A stretch of 64,000 bases of DNA from Vogesella urethralis (GTDB lineage Bacteria; Pseudomonadota; Gammaproteobacteria; Burkholderiales; Chromobacteriaceae), in the NCBI RefSeq assembly GCF_007644045.2, contig NZ_VMDW02000068.1, forward strand, positions 47,638 to 111,637. The letters run 5' to 3'. Shown here piece after piece: positions 19,376 to 29,096 of the stretch. The notes below the pieces were generated by a model. The model saw only the letters and a program-made list of their open reading frames with translations, had not been told where the DNA came from and made no database searches. Both the position numbers and the translations under genes were made by a program. How positions within the stretch are numbered: position 1 is the stretch's first letter; each line of letters starts with the position of its first letter.

Positions 19376-19696
19376 TTACAGGGCGGCGCCGGCTTGCTGC
19401 GCGCTAGCACGATGCTCCGTCTGTTTTTCCTTGAACTTCAGAACCTGACGGTCCAGTTTGTCCATCAGCGTATCGATGGCGGCATACATATCGGCTTCTT
19501 CCGATTCGACGTGAATGTCTTTGCCTGCCAGATGCACATTGACCTCCGCTTTCTGTACCAGTTTATCTACCGACAGCGTCACCGTCACGCCAATCACGTT
19601 GTCGACATGGCGGGTGATGCGTTCGAGTTTGCTCTCGATGTATTCACGGATGGATGGGGTAACTTCGAGGTGCAGACCGGTAATTTTGAGGTTCAT
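19376..19696 (-). CDS. hpf: Ribosome hibernation promoting factor (short form)
   Basis: 106 residues, sigma-54 modulation/S30AE family: beta-alpha-beta-beta-beta-alpha layout with [24 protein letters not shown] at the start. It binds the 30S subunit and promotes 100S dimers in stationary phase; the short length is that of gamma/beta HPF, without the long-form tail. It follows rpoN by 60 bases, the common order. Confidence 0.93.
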   Translation of the reverse strand: MNLKITGLHLEVTPSIREYIESKLERITRHVDNVIGVTVTLSVDKLVQKAEVNVHLAGKDIHVESEEADMYAAIDTLMDKLDRQVLKFKEKQTEHRASAQQAGAAL

Positions 19697-19756
19697 ACCC
19701 TGACTCCTTCTGTTAGCGGTGCGGTCGGGCTGGCCGCACCGGTGTTTTTGGCACTG

Positions 19757-21166
19757 CTATAGGGCCTTGCGAAGGCTAACTGGCGGAATCTGCATAGCTT
19801 CACGATACTTGGCGACAGTGCGTCTGGCAACCTGTATGCCTTGCGCCGTGAGCTTGTCGGCGATGGCGCTGTCCGACAGCGGTTTCTTGCTGTCTTCGGC
19901 ATCGATGATCTGGCGGATCAGCGCCTTGATGGCGGTGGCAGAGCACTCTCCGCCACTGTCCGTTTCCAGTGCGTTGCCGAAGAAGTATTTCAGCTCGAAC
20001 AGCCCGCGGCTGCACAGCAGGTACTTCTGCGTCGTCACCCTGGAAATGGTGGATTCATGCAATCCCAGCTCGTCTGCGATGTCGCGCAGGATCAGCGGGC
20101 GCATGGCCACTTCACCGTGTTCAAAGAACGCTTGCTGCCTTTCGACTATAGATTCCGACACTTTCAGGATGGTGTCAAACCGTTGCTGGATGTTTTTTAC
20201 CAGCCATCTGGCCTCCTGCAACTGCCCTGAAAGGTTGTGACTGCTATCCTTTTGCTGCAGCATGTTCGCATACAGCTGATTTACCTGAAGTTTTGGCACC
20301 GATGCCCGGTTTAGCTGGGCAACCCAGCGTCCGCCGCGCCGTACCACATGGATGTCCGGCGCCACATAATGTGTCTCGCCCTGGTCAAAACCGCTGGTTG
20401 GCCGCGGGCGCAAGGTGGCAATCAGGGCGTGGGCAGCACGCAGTTCGGCTTCGCCCAGGCCCAGCAGTTTCTTCAGTTTGGCATAGTCGCGGTTGCCCAG
20501 CAGCGTCAGGTGTTCGGCCACCAGCGTGCGCGCCAGCGGCAGCGACAGCGTGCTGGCGGGCAGTGCTGCCAGCTGCAACAACAGGAACTCGCCCAGATGG
20601 CGGCTGCCGATGCCAGCGGGCTCGAACTGCATCATCAGCTTGCGCAGCGTTTCCAGCTCTTCTACCTCGACATCCAGCTCCAACGGCAGTTCCGCAGCGA
20701 TGTCTTCCAGTGGTGTCACCAGGTAGCCGTCTTCATCCAGCTCGTCGATCAGCAGCGCCATCAGCGCGCTGTCGCGCCGGCCCAGCTGCGTTTCACCCAT
20801 TTGCGCGGTCAGGTGCTCACGCAGGGTGGGGCGGCAGGGCGCGTTCAGGATGGGGTCGAACTCGTCGTCGCCATCGTGGCTGCCACCGCCACTGCCGCTG
20901 CCCCAGTCGGACAGCTCCATGCTGTCCTGGCTACGGTCTTCTGCAGTGTCGTTGCTGCTTTCCGCTACCGGGGCTTCGGCTTCGCCAGCCGGGCTGTCGC
21001 TGCTGTCGCTACCGTCATTACGTTCCAGTAGCGGGTTTTCCAGCAGGTAGCGTTCCAGTTCGCTGGATAGCTCCAGCGTGGACATCTGCAGCAGCTTGAT
21101 CGATTGCTGTAGTTGCGGGGTGAGCGTCAGTTGCTGGCTGACTTTGAGCTGGAGGGTTTGCTTCAT
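19757..21166 (-). CDS. rpoN: RNA polymerase sigma-54 factor
   Basis: 469 residues. The N-terminal activator-contact region is Gln/Leu-rich (LKVSQQLTLTPQLQQSIKLLQ). An acidic linker (about 50-105) is followed by the core-binding domain, a helix-turn-helix, and the RpoN box ARRTVAKYRE at residues 447-456, which reads the -24 element. It starts 5 bases after the lptB stop, as in most proteobacteria. I did not find a convincing GG-N10-GC promoter at any gene here. Confidence 0.96.
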   Translation of the reverse strand: MKQTLQLKVSQQLTLTPQLQQSIKLLQMSTLELSSELERYLLENPLLERNDGSDSSDSPAGEAEAPVAESSNDTAEDRSQDSMELSDWGSGSGGGSHDGDDEFDPILNAPCRPTLREHLTAQMGETQLGRRDSALMALLIDELDEDGYLVTPLEDIAAELPLELDVEVEELETLRKLMMQFEPAGIGSRHLGEFLLLQLAALPASTLSLPLARTLVAEHLTLLGNRDYAKLKKLLGLGEAELRAAHALIATLRPRPTSGFDQGETHYVAPDIHVVRRGGRWVAQLNRASVPKLQVNQLYANMLQQKDSSHNLSGQLQEARWLVKNIQQRFDTILKVSESIVERQQAFFEHGEVAMRPLILRDIADELGLHESTISRVTTQKYLLCSRGLFELKYFFGNALETDSGGECSATAIKALIRQIIDAEDSKKPLSDSAIADKLTAQGIQVARRTVAKYREAMQIPPVSLRKAL

Positions 21167-21171
21167 TTCGC

Positions 21172-21900
21172 TTACAGGTGGAAATGCTCGCCCAGGTATA
21201 CCTGGCGAACCTGTTCGTTGTTGACCAGTTCATCTGGCAGGCCGGACGCCAGAACCCGGCCTTCGGAGATGATGTAGGCTCGATCGCAGATGCGCAGTGT
21301 TTCACGCACGTTGTGGTCGGTAATCAGTACCCCGATGCCGCGCTCTTTCAGGAAGGAAATGATCTTCTGGATGTCGATCACGGCAATCGGGTCGACACCG
21401 GCAAACGGTTCGTCCAGCAGGATGAAGCGCGGCTTGGTGGCCAGCACGCGGGCGATTTCCACGCGGCGGCGTTCGCCGCCGGACAGCGCCATGGCGTTGG
21501 TTTCGCGCAAGTGGCCGATATTGAGGTCGTCCAGCAGCAGCTGCAGTTCCTTGTCCAGCGCTTCGCCGGACAGGCCGGCCACTTCCAGAACCGCCTGGAT
21601 GTTTTCTTCTACCGTCATCTTGCGGAAGATCGACGCTTCCTGCGGCAGGTAGCCCAAGCCCAGACGCGCACGCTTGTGGATGGGCAGGTGGGTGATGACT
21701 TCGCCATTGAGCAGGATCTCGCCTGCCTCGGCGGCGATCAGGCCCACCACCATGTAGAAGCTGGTGGTCTTGCCGGCCCCGTTGGGGCCCAGCAGGCCGA
21801 TGACCTCGCCGCTGGCGATGTCCATCGAGACGTCGCGCACCACGGTACGTTTCTTGAACGTTTTCTTCAGGTGCTGGATGCTCAGCCGGCTTTGGGTCAT
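21172..21900 (-). CDS. lptB: LPS export ABC transporter ATP-binding protein
   Basis: 242 residues. Walker [10 protein letters not shown] at residues 38-46, signature [13 protein letters not shown] near 139, Walker [13 protein letters not shown]. It powers LPS extraction from the inner membrane with LptF/G (not in the window). Overlaps lptA by 4 bases. Confidence 0.96.
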   Translation of the reverse strand: MTQSRLSIQHLKKTFKKRTVVRDVSMDIASGEVIGLLGPNGAGKTTSFYMVVGLIAAEAGEILLNGEVITHLPIHKRARLGLGYLPQEASIFRKMTVEENIQAVLEVAGLSGEALDKELQLLLDDLNIGHLRETNAMALSGGERRRVEIARVLATKPRFILLDEPFAGVDPIAVIDIQKIISFLKERGIGVLITDHNVRETLRICDRAYIISEGRVLASGLPDELVNNEQVRQVYLGEHFHL

Positions 21901-22403
21901 GGTTTCTCCTGCGGTTGCAGAATGACGGTGACGCGGCCTTTGGGCGCAGTGCTGCTGGCGCCCTGGCCTTTCACCTGGTACACCTCGGTCACGGTGTTGT
22001 AGGTGATCTGCTCGCCGGACACCATGTCCTTGCCTCGGGTCACCACGGCCTTGCCGGTCAGGATCACGGTATTGCTGGCGGAGTCATAATCGACACGCGC
22101 TGCGCGGCCATCCACGTATTCGGTCTGGCCATCCAGTTTCTGGCGGAACTGCACCGGGTTGCCGGTGGCCACCAGCTTCTGGCGACCGCTGGGGTCGCGG
22201 GTGGCGACGGTTTTGTCGGCGCGCAGGTTCAATGTGCCCTGCACCACCACGACATTGCCTTCAAACACGTTGATACCCTGTTTCTGGTCCAGCGCGGCAC
22301 TGTCGGCGTTGACTTCGATCGGTTTGCTGCTGTCGGCTTTTTCGGCCAGGGCAGCGGAGGTGGCCGCGCTCAGCAATAGCGCGAGCAGCAGTCTAGGGCG
22401 CAT
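21897..22403 (-). CDS. lptA: Periplasmic LPS-bridge protein LptA
   Basis: 168 residues. Signal peptide with [16 protein letters not shown], then an OstA/LptA beta-jellyroll: [21 protein letters not shown] and [20 protein letters not shown]. It forms the periplasmic bridge carrying LPS. Overlaps lptC by 11 bases and lptB by 4. Confidence 0.94.
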   Translation of the reverse strand: MRPRLLLALLLSAATSAALAEKADSSKPIEVNADSAALDQKQGINVFEGNVVVVQGTLNLRADKTVATRDPSGRQKLVATGNPVQFRQKLDGQTEYVDGRAARVDYDSASNTVILTGKAVVTRGKDMVSGEQITYNTVTEVYQVKGQGASSTAPKGRVTVILQPQEKP

Positions 22404-22956
22404 AGAAAATCCTTACGTCGGACAGCAGCTTCAGCTGGCCGGCTGGGTGATTGTAGTAAAAGCCTGTGGCCCGGATGCGGGATTGGCCGTCATCAATGGC
22501 GACCGGTGCCTGGTTACGCAGGATGCCGCTTTGGGTGTTCAGCTGCAGGGTGGACGTTTGCAGGTACACGGCGCGCTGTTCGGCGGTGGCTTGCCGTACC
22601 AGGTTGACGTTGCCATCGAACTGGCCATCGCCGCTGGTGTGGTTGTACACGCCGCGATCGGACTTCAGCTGGTAGTCCAGCGTGCCGGCGCGATATTGCT
22701 TGACGTCCATCTGCTGCAGATACACCTGCTCCTGCTCGGGCAGTTTCCACATCTTGCGGGTGACCAGGCGCTGCTGCAGCTCGCCGCGTTCGTCGAAGCG
22801 GGTGGCGGTCAGCTGCTCGACCGTGTACTCCGGTTCGTTCGGGTTTTTCGGGCGCTGTTCCGGTGCGCGCCATTGCGTCAGCACATTCAGCCAGAACGCC
22901 AGCAGCCCCATGCCCAGCATCAGGCCGATGGGAAAGAGTCGGGCGGTGCGGTTCAT
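22393..22956 (-). CDS. lptC: LPS export inner-membrane protein LptC
   Basis: 187 residues. One N-terminal membrane helix (LFPIGLMLGMGLLAFWL, about residues 7-23), then a periplasmic jellyroll resembling LptA. It anchors LptA to the LptBFG complex. Overlaps kdsC by 4 bases. Assignment rests on hydrophobicity pattern and position between kdsC and lptA as much as on motifs. Confidence 0.9.
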   Translation of the reverse strand: MNRTARLFPIGLMLGMGLLAFWLNVLTQWRAPEQRPKNPNEPEYTVEQLTATRFDERGELQQRLVTRKMWKLPEQEQVYLQQMDVKQYRAGTLDYQLKSDRGVYNHTSGDGQFDGNVNLVRQATAEQRAVYLQTSTLQLNTQSGILRNQAPVAIDDGQSRIRATGFYYNHPAGQLKLLSDVRIFYAP

Positions 22957-23477
22957 GCCAGGTAACTTGCCATCACGCGGTCGTAGCTGCCTTGCGCCTG
23001 CATGATCAGTTCACACAGTTCGCGCACGGCGCCGCGGCCACCGCGGTTGCCAGTGACAAAGTGGGCGTGCTGGCGCACGAAGCTGGGGGCGTCGGGTACG
23101 GCTACGGCCAGACCGACGCGGCTCATTACCGGCAGGTCGATCACGTCGTCACCGATGTAGGCGCAGTCTTCGGCGGCAATACCGGTTTTGGCCAGCAGCT
23201 CGGCAAACGCCGTGCGCTTGTCGTGCACGCCCTCGTAGTAGTGGTCGATGCCCAAGCCGCGGGCGCGGTGCGCCACGCTGGGGGCGGCGCGGCCGGTGAT
23301 GATGGCCAGCTGCACGCCGGTGGCTTGCAGCATCTTGAGGCCGTGCCCGTCCAGCGTATTGAAAGCCTTGAACTCTTCGCCGCTGGCAGTAATGAAAATG
23401 CGGCCGTCGGTCAGTACGCCGTCCACGTCCAGAATCAACAGGCGGGTACGCTTCGCCAGTTCGCTGATTTTCTGCAT
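22953..23477 (-). CDS. kdsC: 3-deoxy-D-manno-octulosonate 8-phosphate phosphatase
   Basis: 174 residues, C0-type HAD phosphatase without a cap domain. Nucleophile motif LILDVDGVLTDG (Asp17/Asp19), GDDVIDLPVMSRVGLA for metal binding. It makes Kdo for lipid A core. Starts 8 bases after the kdsD stop. Confidence 0.95.
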   Translation of the reverse strand: MQKISELAKRTRLLILDVDGVLTDGRIFITASGEEFKAFNTLDGHGLKMLQATGVQLAIITGRAAPSVAHRARGLGIDHYYEGVHDKRTAFAELLAKTGIAAEDCAYIGDDVIDLPVMSRVGLAVAVPDAPSFVRQHAHFVTGNRGGRGAVRELCELIMQAQGSYDRVMASYLA

Positions 23478-23485
23478 GACTATCC

Positions 23486-24466
23486 TTACACCACGCCTGC
23501 TTTCAGCAGGTCGTGCATATTGAGGGCGCCGATCAGGCGGCCGTGTTCGTCCACCACCAGCAAGCCGTTGATCTTGCGCAGCTCCATTTCCTTGGCGGCC
23601 TCGGTGGCCAGCAGGTTGGCTGCAATGGTTCGTGGTTGCGGGTGCATCACGTCGTCGATGGTCAGGCCGGCCAGGTCCAGGCTGCGGTCCAGTGTGCGAC
23701 GCAGGTCGCCGTCGGTGAAGATGCCGGCCAGCGTGCCATCTGCGGCCAGTACGGCGGTCATGCCCAGCCCTTTGCGCGTCATTTCCAGCAGTGCGTCTTT
23801 CAGCGAGGTGCCCAGCGGCACCACCGGCAAGGCGTCACCGCTGTGCATCACGTCGCGGATGTGCACCAGCAGGCGGCGGCCCAGGCTGCCGCCCGGGTGC
23901 GACAGCGCGAAGTCTTCGGGGCGGAACTGGCGGGCGTCCAGCAGGGTAACCGCCAGTGCGTCGCCCAGTGCCAGTGCGGCGGTGGTGCTGGTGGTCGGCG
24001 CCAGGCCCAGCGTACAGGCTTCCTTGTCGACCGCTGCGTCCAGGTGCACGCTGGCTTCGCGCGCCAGCGTGGATTGCGGGCGGCCGGTCATGGCGATGAT
24101 CGGAATGCCTTTGCGCTTCAACGCCGGCAGCAGCGCGATGACTTCGTCACTTTCGCCGGAGTTGGACAGCGCCAGGATCACATCGCTGGTGGTGACCATG
24201 CCCAGGTCGCCGTGGGCGGCTTCGGCCGGGTGCATGAAGAACGACGGCGTGCCGGTGCTGGCCAGCGTGGCGGCAATCTTGCAGCCGATGTGACCCGACT
24301 TGCCGATGCCGGTGACGATGATGCGGCCGGTACACGCCAGCACCAGCTCGACAGCGGCCAGAAAGCTGTCTTCCAGACGCTGTGCCATGCTGCGCAGGGC
24401 GTCTGCTTCGATGTTCAGGACTTCGCGCGCCAGCGCCAGTCGCTGTTGTTTTTGCTCAATATCCAT
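23486..24466 (-). CDS. kdsD: Arabinose-5-phosphate isomerase
   Basis: 326 residues: SIS domain (about 40-175; TGIGKSGHIGCKIAATLASTG, NSGESDE) and two CBS domains (about 205-320). It isomerises ribulose-5-phosphate to arabinose-5-phosphate, the first Kdo step. The start at 24466 (MDIEQKQQRLALAREVL) is chosen because upstream in-frame codons run into the divergent promoter region. First gene of the minus-strand envelope block. Confidence 0.94.
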   Translation of the reverse strand: MDIEQKQQRLALAREVLNIEADALRSMAQRLEDSFLAAVELVLACTGRIIVTGIGKSGHIGCKIAATLASTGTPSFFMHPAEAAHGDLGMVTTSDVILALSNSGESDEVIALLPALKRKGIPIIAMTGRPQSTLAREASVHLDAAVDKEACTLGLAPTTSTTAALALGDALAVTLLDARQFRPEDFALSHPGGSLGRRLLVHIRDVMHSGDALPVVPLGTSLKDALLEMTRKGLGMTAVLAADGTLAGIFTDGDLRRTLDRSLDLAGLTIDDVMHPQPRTIAANLLATEAAKEMELRKINGLLVVDEHGRLIGALNMHDLLKAGVV

Positions 24467-24563
24467 AGTGTTCCAGTATATCAGCTTATAATCGTTCGAC
24501 CTTATCCGGCGGGTGCAAGTTTTGCTTGCCGGGCGTTTTTGTCGCGAGGAGACGTTCCCCCCG
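24467..24563. promoter_or_regulatory. Divergent kdsD/antiporter promoter region
   Basis: 97 bases. A perfect TATAAT at 24487-24492 reads toward the antiporter; on the other strand TATACT lies close to the kdsD start. No strong -35 is visible for either. Confidence 0.5.
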
Positions 24564-26531
24564 ATGCATTCCCTGTTTCCCATTGTTGTCGTTCTGCTGG
24601 TGGCCGTGCTGTCGGTCACCGCCTGCCGCAGTTTGCGTGTGCCGCCCATGCTGGGCTATCTGGTTGTCGGTTTTCTGGCCGGCCCCGGCGTCATGCACCT
24701 GATCCCGGAAGGCCCGGAAACCGAGTTCATGGGCGAAATCGGCATCGTGTTCATGATGTTCTCCATTGGCCTGGAGTTCTCGCTGGCCAAACTCAAGGCC
24801 ATGAAGCACCTGGTGTTCGGGGTGGGCCTGGCACAGGTGGTGGTGACGCTGCTGCTGATCATGGCCGCCATTGGCTGGCTCACCGGCAGCTTGCTGACCG
24901 GTTTTGCCATCGGCGCCGCGCTGACCATGTCGTCTACCGCCATCGTCAGCAAACTGCTGGCCGAGCGGCTGGAGCTGGCGCAGCCGCACGGCCAGATGGC
25001 GATGGGCACCTTGCTGTTCCAGGATATTGCCGTGGTGCCGCTGCTGATCCTGCTGCCGGCCTTTGCGGCCAACTCCAGCCACCTGGCGGTGGACCTGGGC
25101 CTGGCGGCGGTGAAGGTGGTGCTGGTGCTCAGCCTGCTGCTGGTGTTCGGCCAGCGCCTGGTGCGGCCGTGGTTCCACCTGGTGGCGCGGCAGCGCTCCA
25201 GCGAGCTGTTCATGATCAACGTGCTGCTGATTACGCTGGGCGTGGCGTTCATTACGCAGCAGGCCGGGCTGTCGCTGGCGCTGGGGGCCTTTGTGGCCGG
25301 CATGCTGATCTCGGAAACCGAATACCGCTTTCAGGTGGAAGAGGACATCAAGCCGTTCCGCGACATCCTGCTGGGCTTCTTCTTCATTACCGTCGGCATG
25401 CGGCTGGACGTGGGCGTGCTGTTCCAGCAGTCCGGCGCGGTGCTGCTGATGCTGTTGTTGCTGCTGCCGGTCAAGCTGCTGGTGGTGTTTGCGCTGGCGC
25501 GTGCGCTGGGGCACCGTGCCAACGACGCGCTGAAGGCCGCGCTGGCGCTGGCGCAGGGCGGCGAGTTCGGCTTTGTGCTGCTGTCGCTGTCCGGCAGTTT
25601 GCAGCTGCTGCCTCCGGCGCTGGAGCAGGCGGCCATCGCCGGCATCCTGGTGTCGATGCTGGTGGCGCCGTTCCTGATCCAGTACGCCGACCGTATTGCC
25701 AAGCGCCTGATCAAGCAGGACTGGGCGCTGCAGGCGGTGGATCTGCACCAGATCCTGGTGCAGACCATGAGCAAGAGCGAGCACGTCATCATCTGCGGTT
25801 ACGGCCGTAGCGGCCAGTATCTGGCGCGTTTGCTGGATAGCGAAGACATCGCTTTCTTTGCGCTCGACCTCGACCCCGAGCGCGTGCGCGAGGCCGGCGA
25901 GGCTGGTGACCCGGTGGTATTCGGCGACGCCGCCAAACGCGAGGTACTGATGGCCGCCGGCGCCATGCGCGCCAAGGCGGTGGTGATCACTTTTGCCGAC
26001 ACCCACGCTTCCGAGCGCATCATCGACGTGGTGCGCCAGCTGCGCAGCGACCTGCCGGTAATCGTGCGCACCATCGACGACAGCGATATCGAACAGCTGC
26101 GCCACGCCGGCGCCGACGAAGTGGTATCCGAGGTGATGGAGGGCAGCCTGATGCTGGCCTCCCACGCGCTGGTGGTGCTGGGCGTGCCGCTGGGCCGCGT
26201 GCTGCGCCGTATCCGCAGCGTGCGCGAAGAGCGCTACAACCTGTTCAAGGGCTTCTTCCGCGGCGCCAGCGACGAAGTAGACGGTATCGACGACAGCCAG
26301 ATGTCGCGCCTGCACAGCGTGCAGCTGGTGAGCGGCGCGCACGCTATCGGCTCGCCGATCGGTGCCTTGCGTCTGGCCGACGGCGGCGTGGAGGTAAAAG
26401 CCGTCCGCCGCGGTTACACGCGCTACACCGAGCTGACGCCCGATTTCGAGTTGCACGAGGGCGACGTGCTGGTGCTGCTGGCACGGCCGGAGCAGCTGCT
26501 GCAGGCCGAAACCCTGCTGCTGCAAGGCTAG
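24564..26531 (+). CDS. CPA2-family cation:proton antiporter with RCK domains (KefB/YbaL-like)
   Basis: 655 residues. About 12-13 membrane helices to residue 390 (Na_H_Exchanger fold), then a TrkA-N/RCK_N domain starting HVIICGYGRSGQYLARLL (near 406, GxGxxG nucleotide site) and a TrkA-C domain (about 560-655). Glutathione-gated K+ efflux (Kef) or a general K+/H+ exchange role is likely; ancillary KefF/KefG is not present. The start at 24564 (MHSLFPIVVVLLVAVL) puts the first helix at the N-terminus. A copy of the word with one mismatch lies inside near 25063. Confidence 0.88.
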   Translation: MHSLFPIVVVLLVAVLSVTACRSLRVPPMLGYLVVGFLAGPGVMHLIPEGPETEFMGEIGIVFMMFSIGLEFSLAKLKAMKHLVFGVGLAQVVVTLLLIMAAIGWLTGSLLTGFAIGAALTMSSTAIVSKLLAERLELAQPHGQMAMGTLLFQDIAVVPLLILLPAFAANSSHLAVDLGLAAVKVVLVLSLLLVFGQRLVRPWFHLVARQRSSELFMINVLLITLGVAFITQQAGLSLALGAFVAGMLISETEYRFQVEEDIKPFRDILLGFFFITVGMRLDVGVLFQQSGAVLLMLLLLLPVKLLVVFALARALGHRANDALKAALALAQGGEFGFVLLSLSGSLQLLPPALEQAAIAGILVSMLVAPFLIQYADRIAKRLIKQDWALQAVDLHQILVQTMSKSEHVIICGYGRSGQYLARLLDSEDIAFFALDLDPERVREAGEAGDPVVFGDAAKREVLMAAGAMRAKAVVITFADTHASERIIDVVRQLRSDLPVIVRTIDDSDIEQLRHAGADEVVSEVMEGSLMLASHALVVLGVPLGRVLRRIRSVREERYNLFKGFFRGASDEVDGIDDSQMSRLHSVQLVSGAHAIGSPIGALRLADGGVEVKAVRRGYTRYTELTPDFELHEGDVLVLLARPEQLLQAETLLLQG

Positions 26532-26538
26532 CGTGCAG

Positions 26539-26637
26539 GGTTGGCCGCAGCGCAGCCTGCGGCCAACCCTGCGGCCAACCCTGCGGCCAACCCTGCGGCC
26601 AACCCTGCGGCCAACCCTGCGGCCAACCCTGCGGCCA
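26539..26637. repeat. 12-bp tandem array TGCGGCCAACCC x6.7 with one inverted copy
   Basis: Starts 7 bases after the antiporter stop. GGTTGGCCGCA at 26539-26549, eight bases, then six perfect head-to-tail copies of TGCGGCCAACCC (26558-26629) and a partial one (26630-26637). It is the dispersed word plus one C, amplified. Any of the six can pair with the inverted copy. Confidence 0.97.
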
Positions 26638-26639
26638 TG

Positions 26640-26673
26640 AAAAAGCCCGACCGGCATTTCGCGGGTCGGGCCT
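26640..26673 (-). terminator. Terminator after asmA
   Basis: GCCCGACC and GGTCGGGC around an 11-base loop; on the minus strand it is followed by a T-run. Directly adjoins the tandem array. Confidence 0.8.
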
Positions 26674-26688
26674 TGGCGGCGGCAACGC

Positions 26689-28866
26689 TTACTTGCTGCC
26701 GGGCAGGATGGTGGTGATCTGTTTGGTCAGCTCTTTCTTCAGCGCCTGCTGCTTCTCGGTTTCGGTCTTCTTGCCTTTCACCATCGCATTGAAATCCAGC
26801 GAGTAGGTGGGCTTGTTGATCTGGCCGGTGATCTTCAGCGGCACGTCGATGCCGCCCAGCTTGCTGAACGCCTGCGGGTTGCCACGGGCGTTCAGGTTGA
26901 AGTCCACAATGCTCTGCGTCAGGTCGAACTTGCCGCTGCCGGTAACGTTCACCAGCGAGGACGCCAGTTTCAGGTCCTGGTTGCGGGCAATGCCGTTATC
27001 CAGCTCGAAGGCGGCCGACAGTGCCGAGAAGGTGGTTTTCTGGTCGGCCTTGGCCACCACGGTGTTGTTGTTCCAGTCTTTCAGTTCGCCCGGCAGGTCG
27101 CGCAGTGCCGATACCAGGTCGATACCGGTCAGTGCGCCTTTTTCCAGCCGCACTGCCACCTTGCCGCTCAGCGTATTGCGCAGTGCGGCCAGCGAGTTGC
27201 CATGTGCGCTCAGTTGTACCCAGCCGTTGCCGGCGCCTTCCACCCGGTTGAAGTCGAACAGGTCCAGCAGCAGTGGCTTGATCTGCATGCCGACCAGTTG
27301 CTGCGACACCTCGACGCGCGGCTCCTTGTCACGCAGCAGCTTGATGCTGCCTTGCAGCTTGCCGTCGTAGATTTCGGCACCCAGCTGGTCCAACTGAATG
27401 CTTTCCGGGCGCGCCTTGATATCGGCAGTCACGCCTTTGACGCGGAAGCGGCCCACCGCCAGTTCGCCTACCGACAGTTTGCCGTCCAGGTTGAGGAAGT
27501 CCATCCAGTCCAGGCGGAACGGCGTGCCGTTCTGGAACAGCGCCACCGCTTTCTCGGCCTGGTTTTCCGGCAGGTAGCGGTTCAGGTCGAGCTTGCCGAC
27601 CGTCAGAGTGGCTTCATGGCGTGGCTGCATGAAACCGTACTGGGTGGCGGTGGCGGCCAGCGAGGCGCCATCCAGCTGGCCGGCCACGCGCAGATTGAGG
27701 CGGCTGTCGGTCAGGTCGCCATCCAGCGCACCTTGCAGCGAGGCCTGCAGTTGGCCGCGCGGCAGGGCCGGGGTTTTCAGGTGGGTGGTCAGCGTCAGTG
27801 GTTCCAGGCGCAGCTGGTGGTAGGCGGCCAGGCTTAGCGGTGCGCGCAGGTTCATGCTGAGCGAATGGCCGCCGACGCTCCAGGAAAAATTACCCAGCAT
27901 CTGGTCGGCAAAGGCGCCGTCGCGATTGAGGCGGATCTCGGCCAGCTGGCTGGAGAAACGGTACTGGGTACGGGCGTAGTCCACGGTGCCGGAAACGGTG
28001 GCAGCCGGGGTGGTCAGCTCGGTCAGGCTGGCGCTCACTTGCGGCAGGCGCGCTTCGGCGTGCCCCTTCGGCATCGAGGTGTCCAGTGTGACTTTCAGGT
28101 CTTCGCCGCTGGCCAGCAGGTTGCCGAAGTTCAGCTTCAGGCGGCCTTCGGCGCGCATGCGCACCTCGCCCAGCTTGTCGGTACTGCCGATGGCCAGGGC
28201 GTCCAGCTGGTCGATGTTCACCTGGTCGTCCTGGCGCGTAAACGGCGCCTTCACCGCCAGGCTCAGCATGCGGTTATCGCTGACCAGACGGCCACCGAAC
28301 GACAGCCGGGCGTCCGACTTCAGCCCCTCCACGTCCAGGCTGCCTTCTTCCAGCCGGCTGATGCGGCCGTTGACGCGGTCGGCCACCGTGAGGGTGGTGC
28401 CGCGCAGGGTGAGGGTATCGAGGTCAAGTTTGAACTTGCTGGTCTTGCGCCGGCGCAGCAGGTCGGCAAAGTTGAGTGTGCCGTCGGTGGCGCGCACCAC
28501 GTTCAGTTGCGTGTCGTGCAGCGCCAGGTGGGTGATGTCCAGTTCGCCAAACAAGAGCGGCATCCAGGCCAGGCGGGCTTCGACTTTGCCGATACGGGCA
28601 AAGGTGGCTGGCTGCCCCGGTTCGCTGATGGTCAGCTCGCCCAGCGACAAGCCGGGGGAGGGGAACAGCATCGGCGCAATGCGTCCGTTGATGGTGACGG
28701 TGCGGCCGGTGTCGGCCAGGGATTTTTGCAGGTTGCTGCGTACGCTCTGACTGTCAAAGCGCAGGAAAAACAGGGTCAGCCCGATCACCAGCAGGCAGCC
28801 AAGCGACAACAGGCTATAGACAGCGGTTTTGAGCCAGAGCCGGCCAGAGTTCCATTTCATGGGCAT
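26689..28866 (-). CDS. asmA: AsmA-family protein
   Basis: 725 residues. N-terminal membrane helix (about 12-35, TAVYSLLSLGCLLVIGLTLFFL), then the AsmA domain with RTVTINGRIAPMLFPSPGLSLGELTISEPG and a long beta-rich periplasmic part. AsmA-like proteins belong to the bridge-type lipid-transfer group thought to move phospholipid toward the outer membrane. C-terminal AsmA_2 region with SLVNVTGSGKFDLTQSIVDFNL. Two in-frame Met codons at the start (28866, 28860). Monocistronic, followed by its own terminator. Confidence 0.88.
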   Translation of the reverse strand: MPMKWNSGRLWLKTAVYSLLSLGCLLVIGLTLFFLRFDSQSVRSNLQKSLADTGRTVTINGRIAPMLFPSPGLSLGELTISEPGQPATFARIGKVEARLAWMPLLFGELDITHLALHDTQLNVVRATDGTLNFADLLRRRKTSKFKLDLDTLTLRGTTLTVADRVNGRISRLEEGSLDVEGLKSDARLSFGGRLVSDNRMLSLAVKAPFTRQDDQVNIDQLDALAIGSTDKLGEVRMRAEGRLKLNFGNLLASGEDLKVTLDTSMPKGHAEARLPQVSASLTELTTPAATVSGTVDYARTQYRFSSQLAEIRLNRDGAFADQMLGNFSWSVGGHSLSMNLRAPLSLAAYHQLRLEPLTLTTHLKTPALPRGQLQASLQGALDGDLTDSRLNLRVAGQLDGASLAATATQYGFMQPRHEATLTVGKLDLNRYLPENQAEKAVALFQNGTPFRLDWMDFLNLDGKLSVGELAVGRFRVKGVTADIKARPESIQLDQLGAEIYDGKLQGSIKLLRDKEPRVEVSQQLVGMQIKPLLLDLFDFNRVEGAGNGWVQLSAHGNSLAALRNTLSGKVAVRLEKGALTGIDLVSALRDLPGELKDWNNNTVVAKADQKTTFSALSAAFELDNGIARNQDLKLASSLVNVTGSGKFDLTQSIVDFNLNARGNPQAFSKLGGIDVPLKITGQINKPTYSLDFNAMVKGKKTETEKQQALKKELTKQITTILPGSK

Positions 28867-28897
28867 TGGTTCTGCGGCGTGATTGAACAGGGCGGGA

Positions 28898-28971
28898 TGG
28901 AGCGGGTGAAGGGAATCGAACCCTCGTCGTAAGCTTGGGAAGCTTCTGCTCTACCATTGAGCTACACCCGC
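28898..28971 (-). tRNA. tRNA-Gly (anticodon CCC)
   Basis: 74 bases including an encoded CCA. Acceptor GCGGGTG pairs with CACCCGC, discriminator T. D-arm is GCTC...GAGC, anticodon loop TTCCCAA, T-arm GAGGG TTCGATT CCCTT. The anticodon stem GAAGC/GCTTA leaves a G27-A43 mismatch at its top. Overall it closely follows E. coli tRNA-Gly(CCC). It stands alone, 31 bases upstream of asmA on the same strand. Confidence 0.95.
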
Positions 28972-29096
28972 ACAAAAGGTGAAGCGCGAGTATACGCATG
29001 CCGCCCGTCATAGGCAAGCCTGTGGTCCCCCGCAAAAGCGCCACCCCGCGTGCGGGGCAGGCGGGGTGGCAGAGTGGTGCGGTAGCGGGTACTGGC

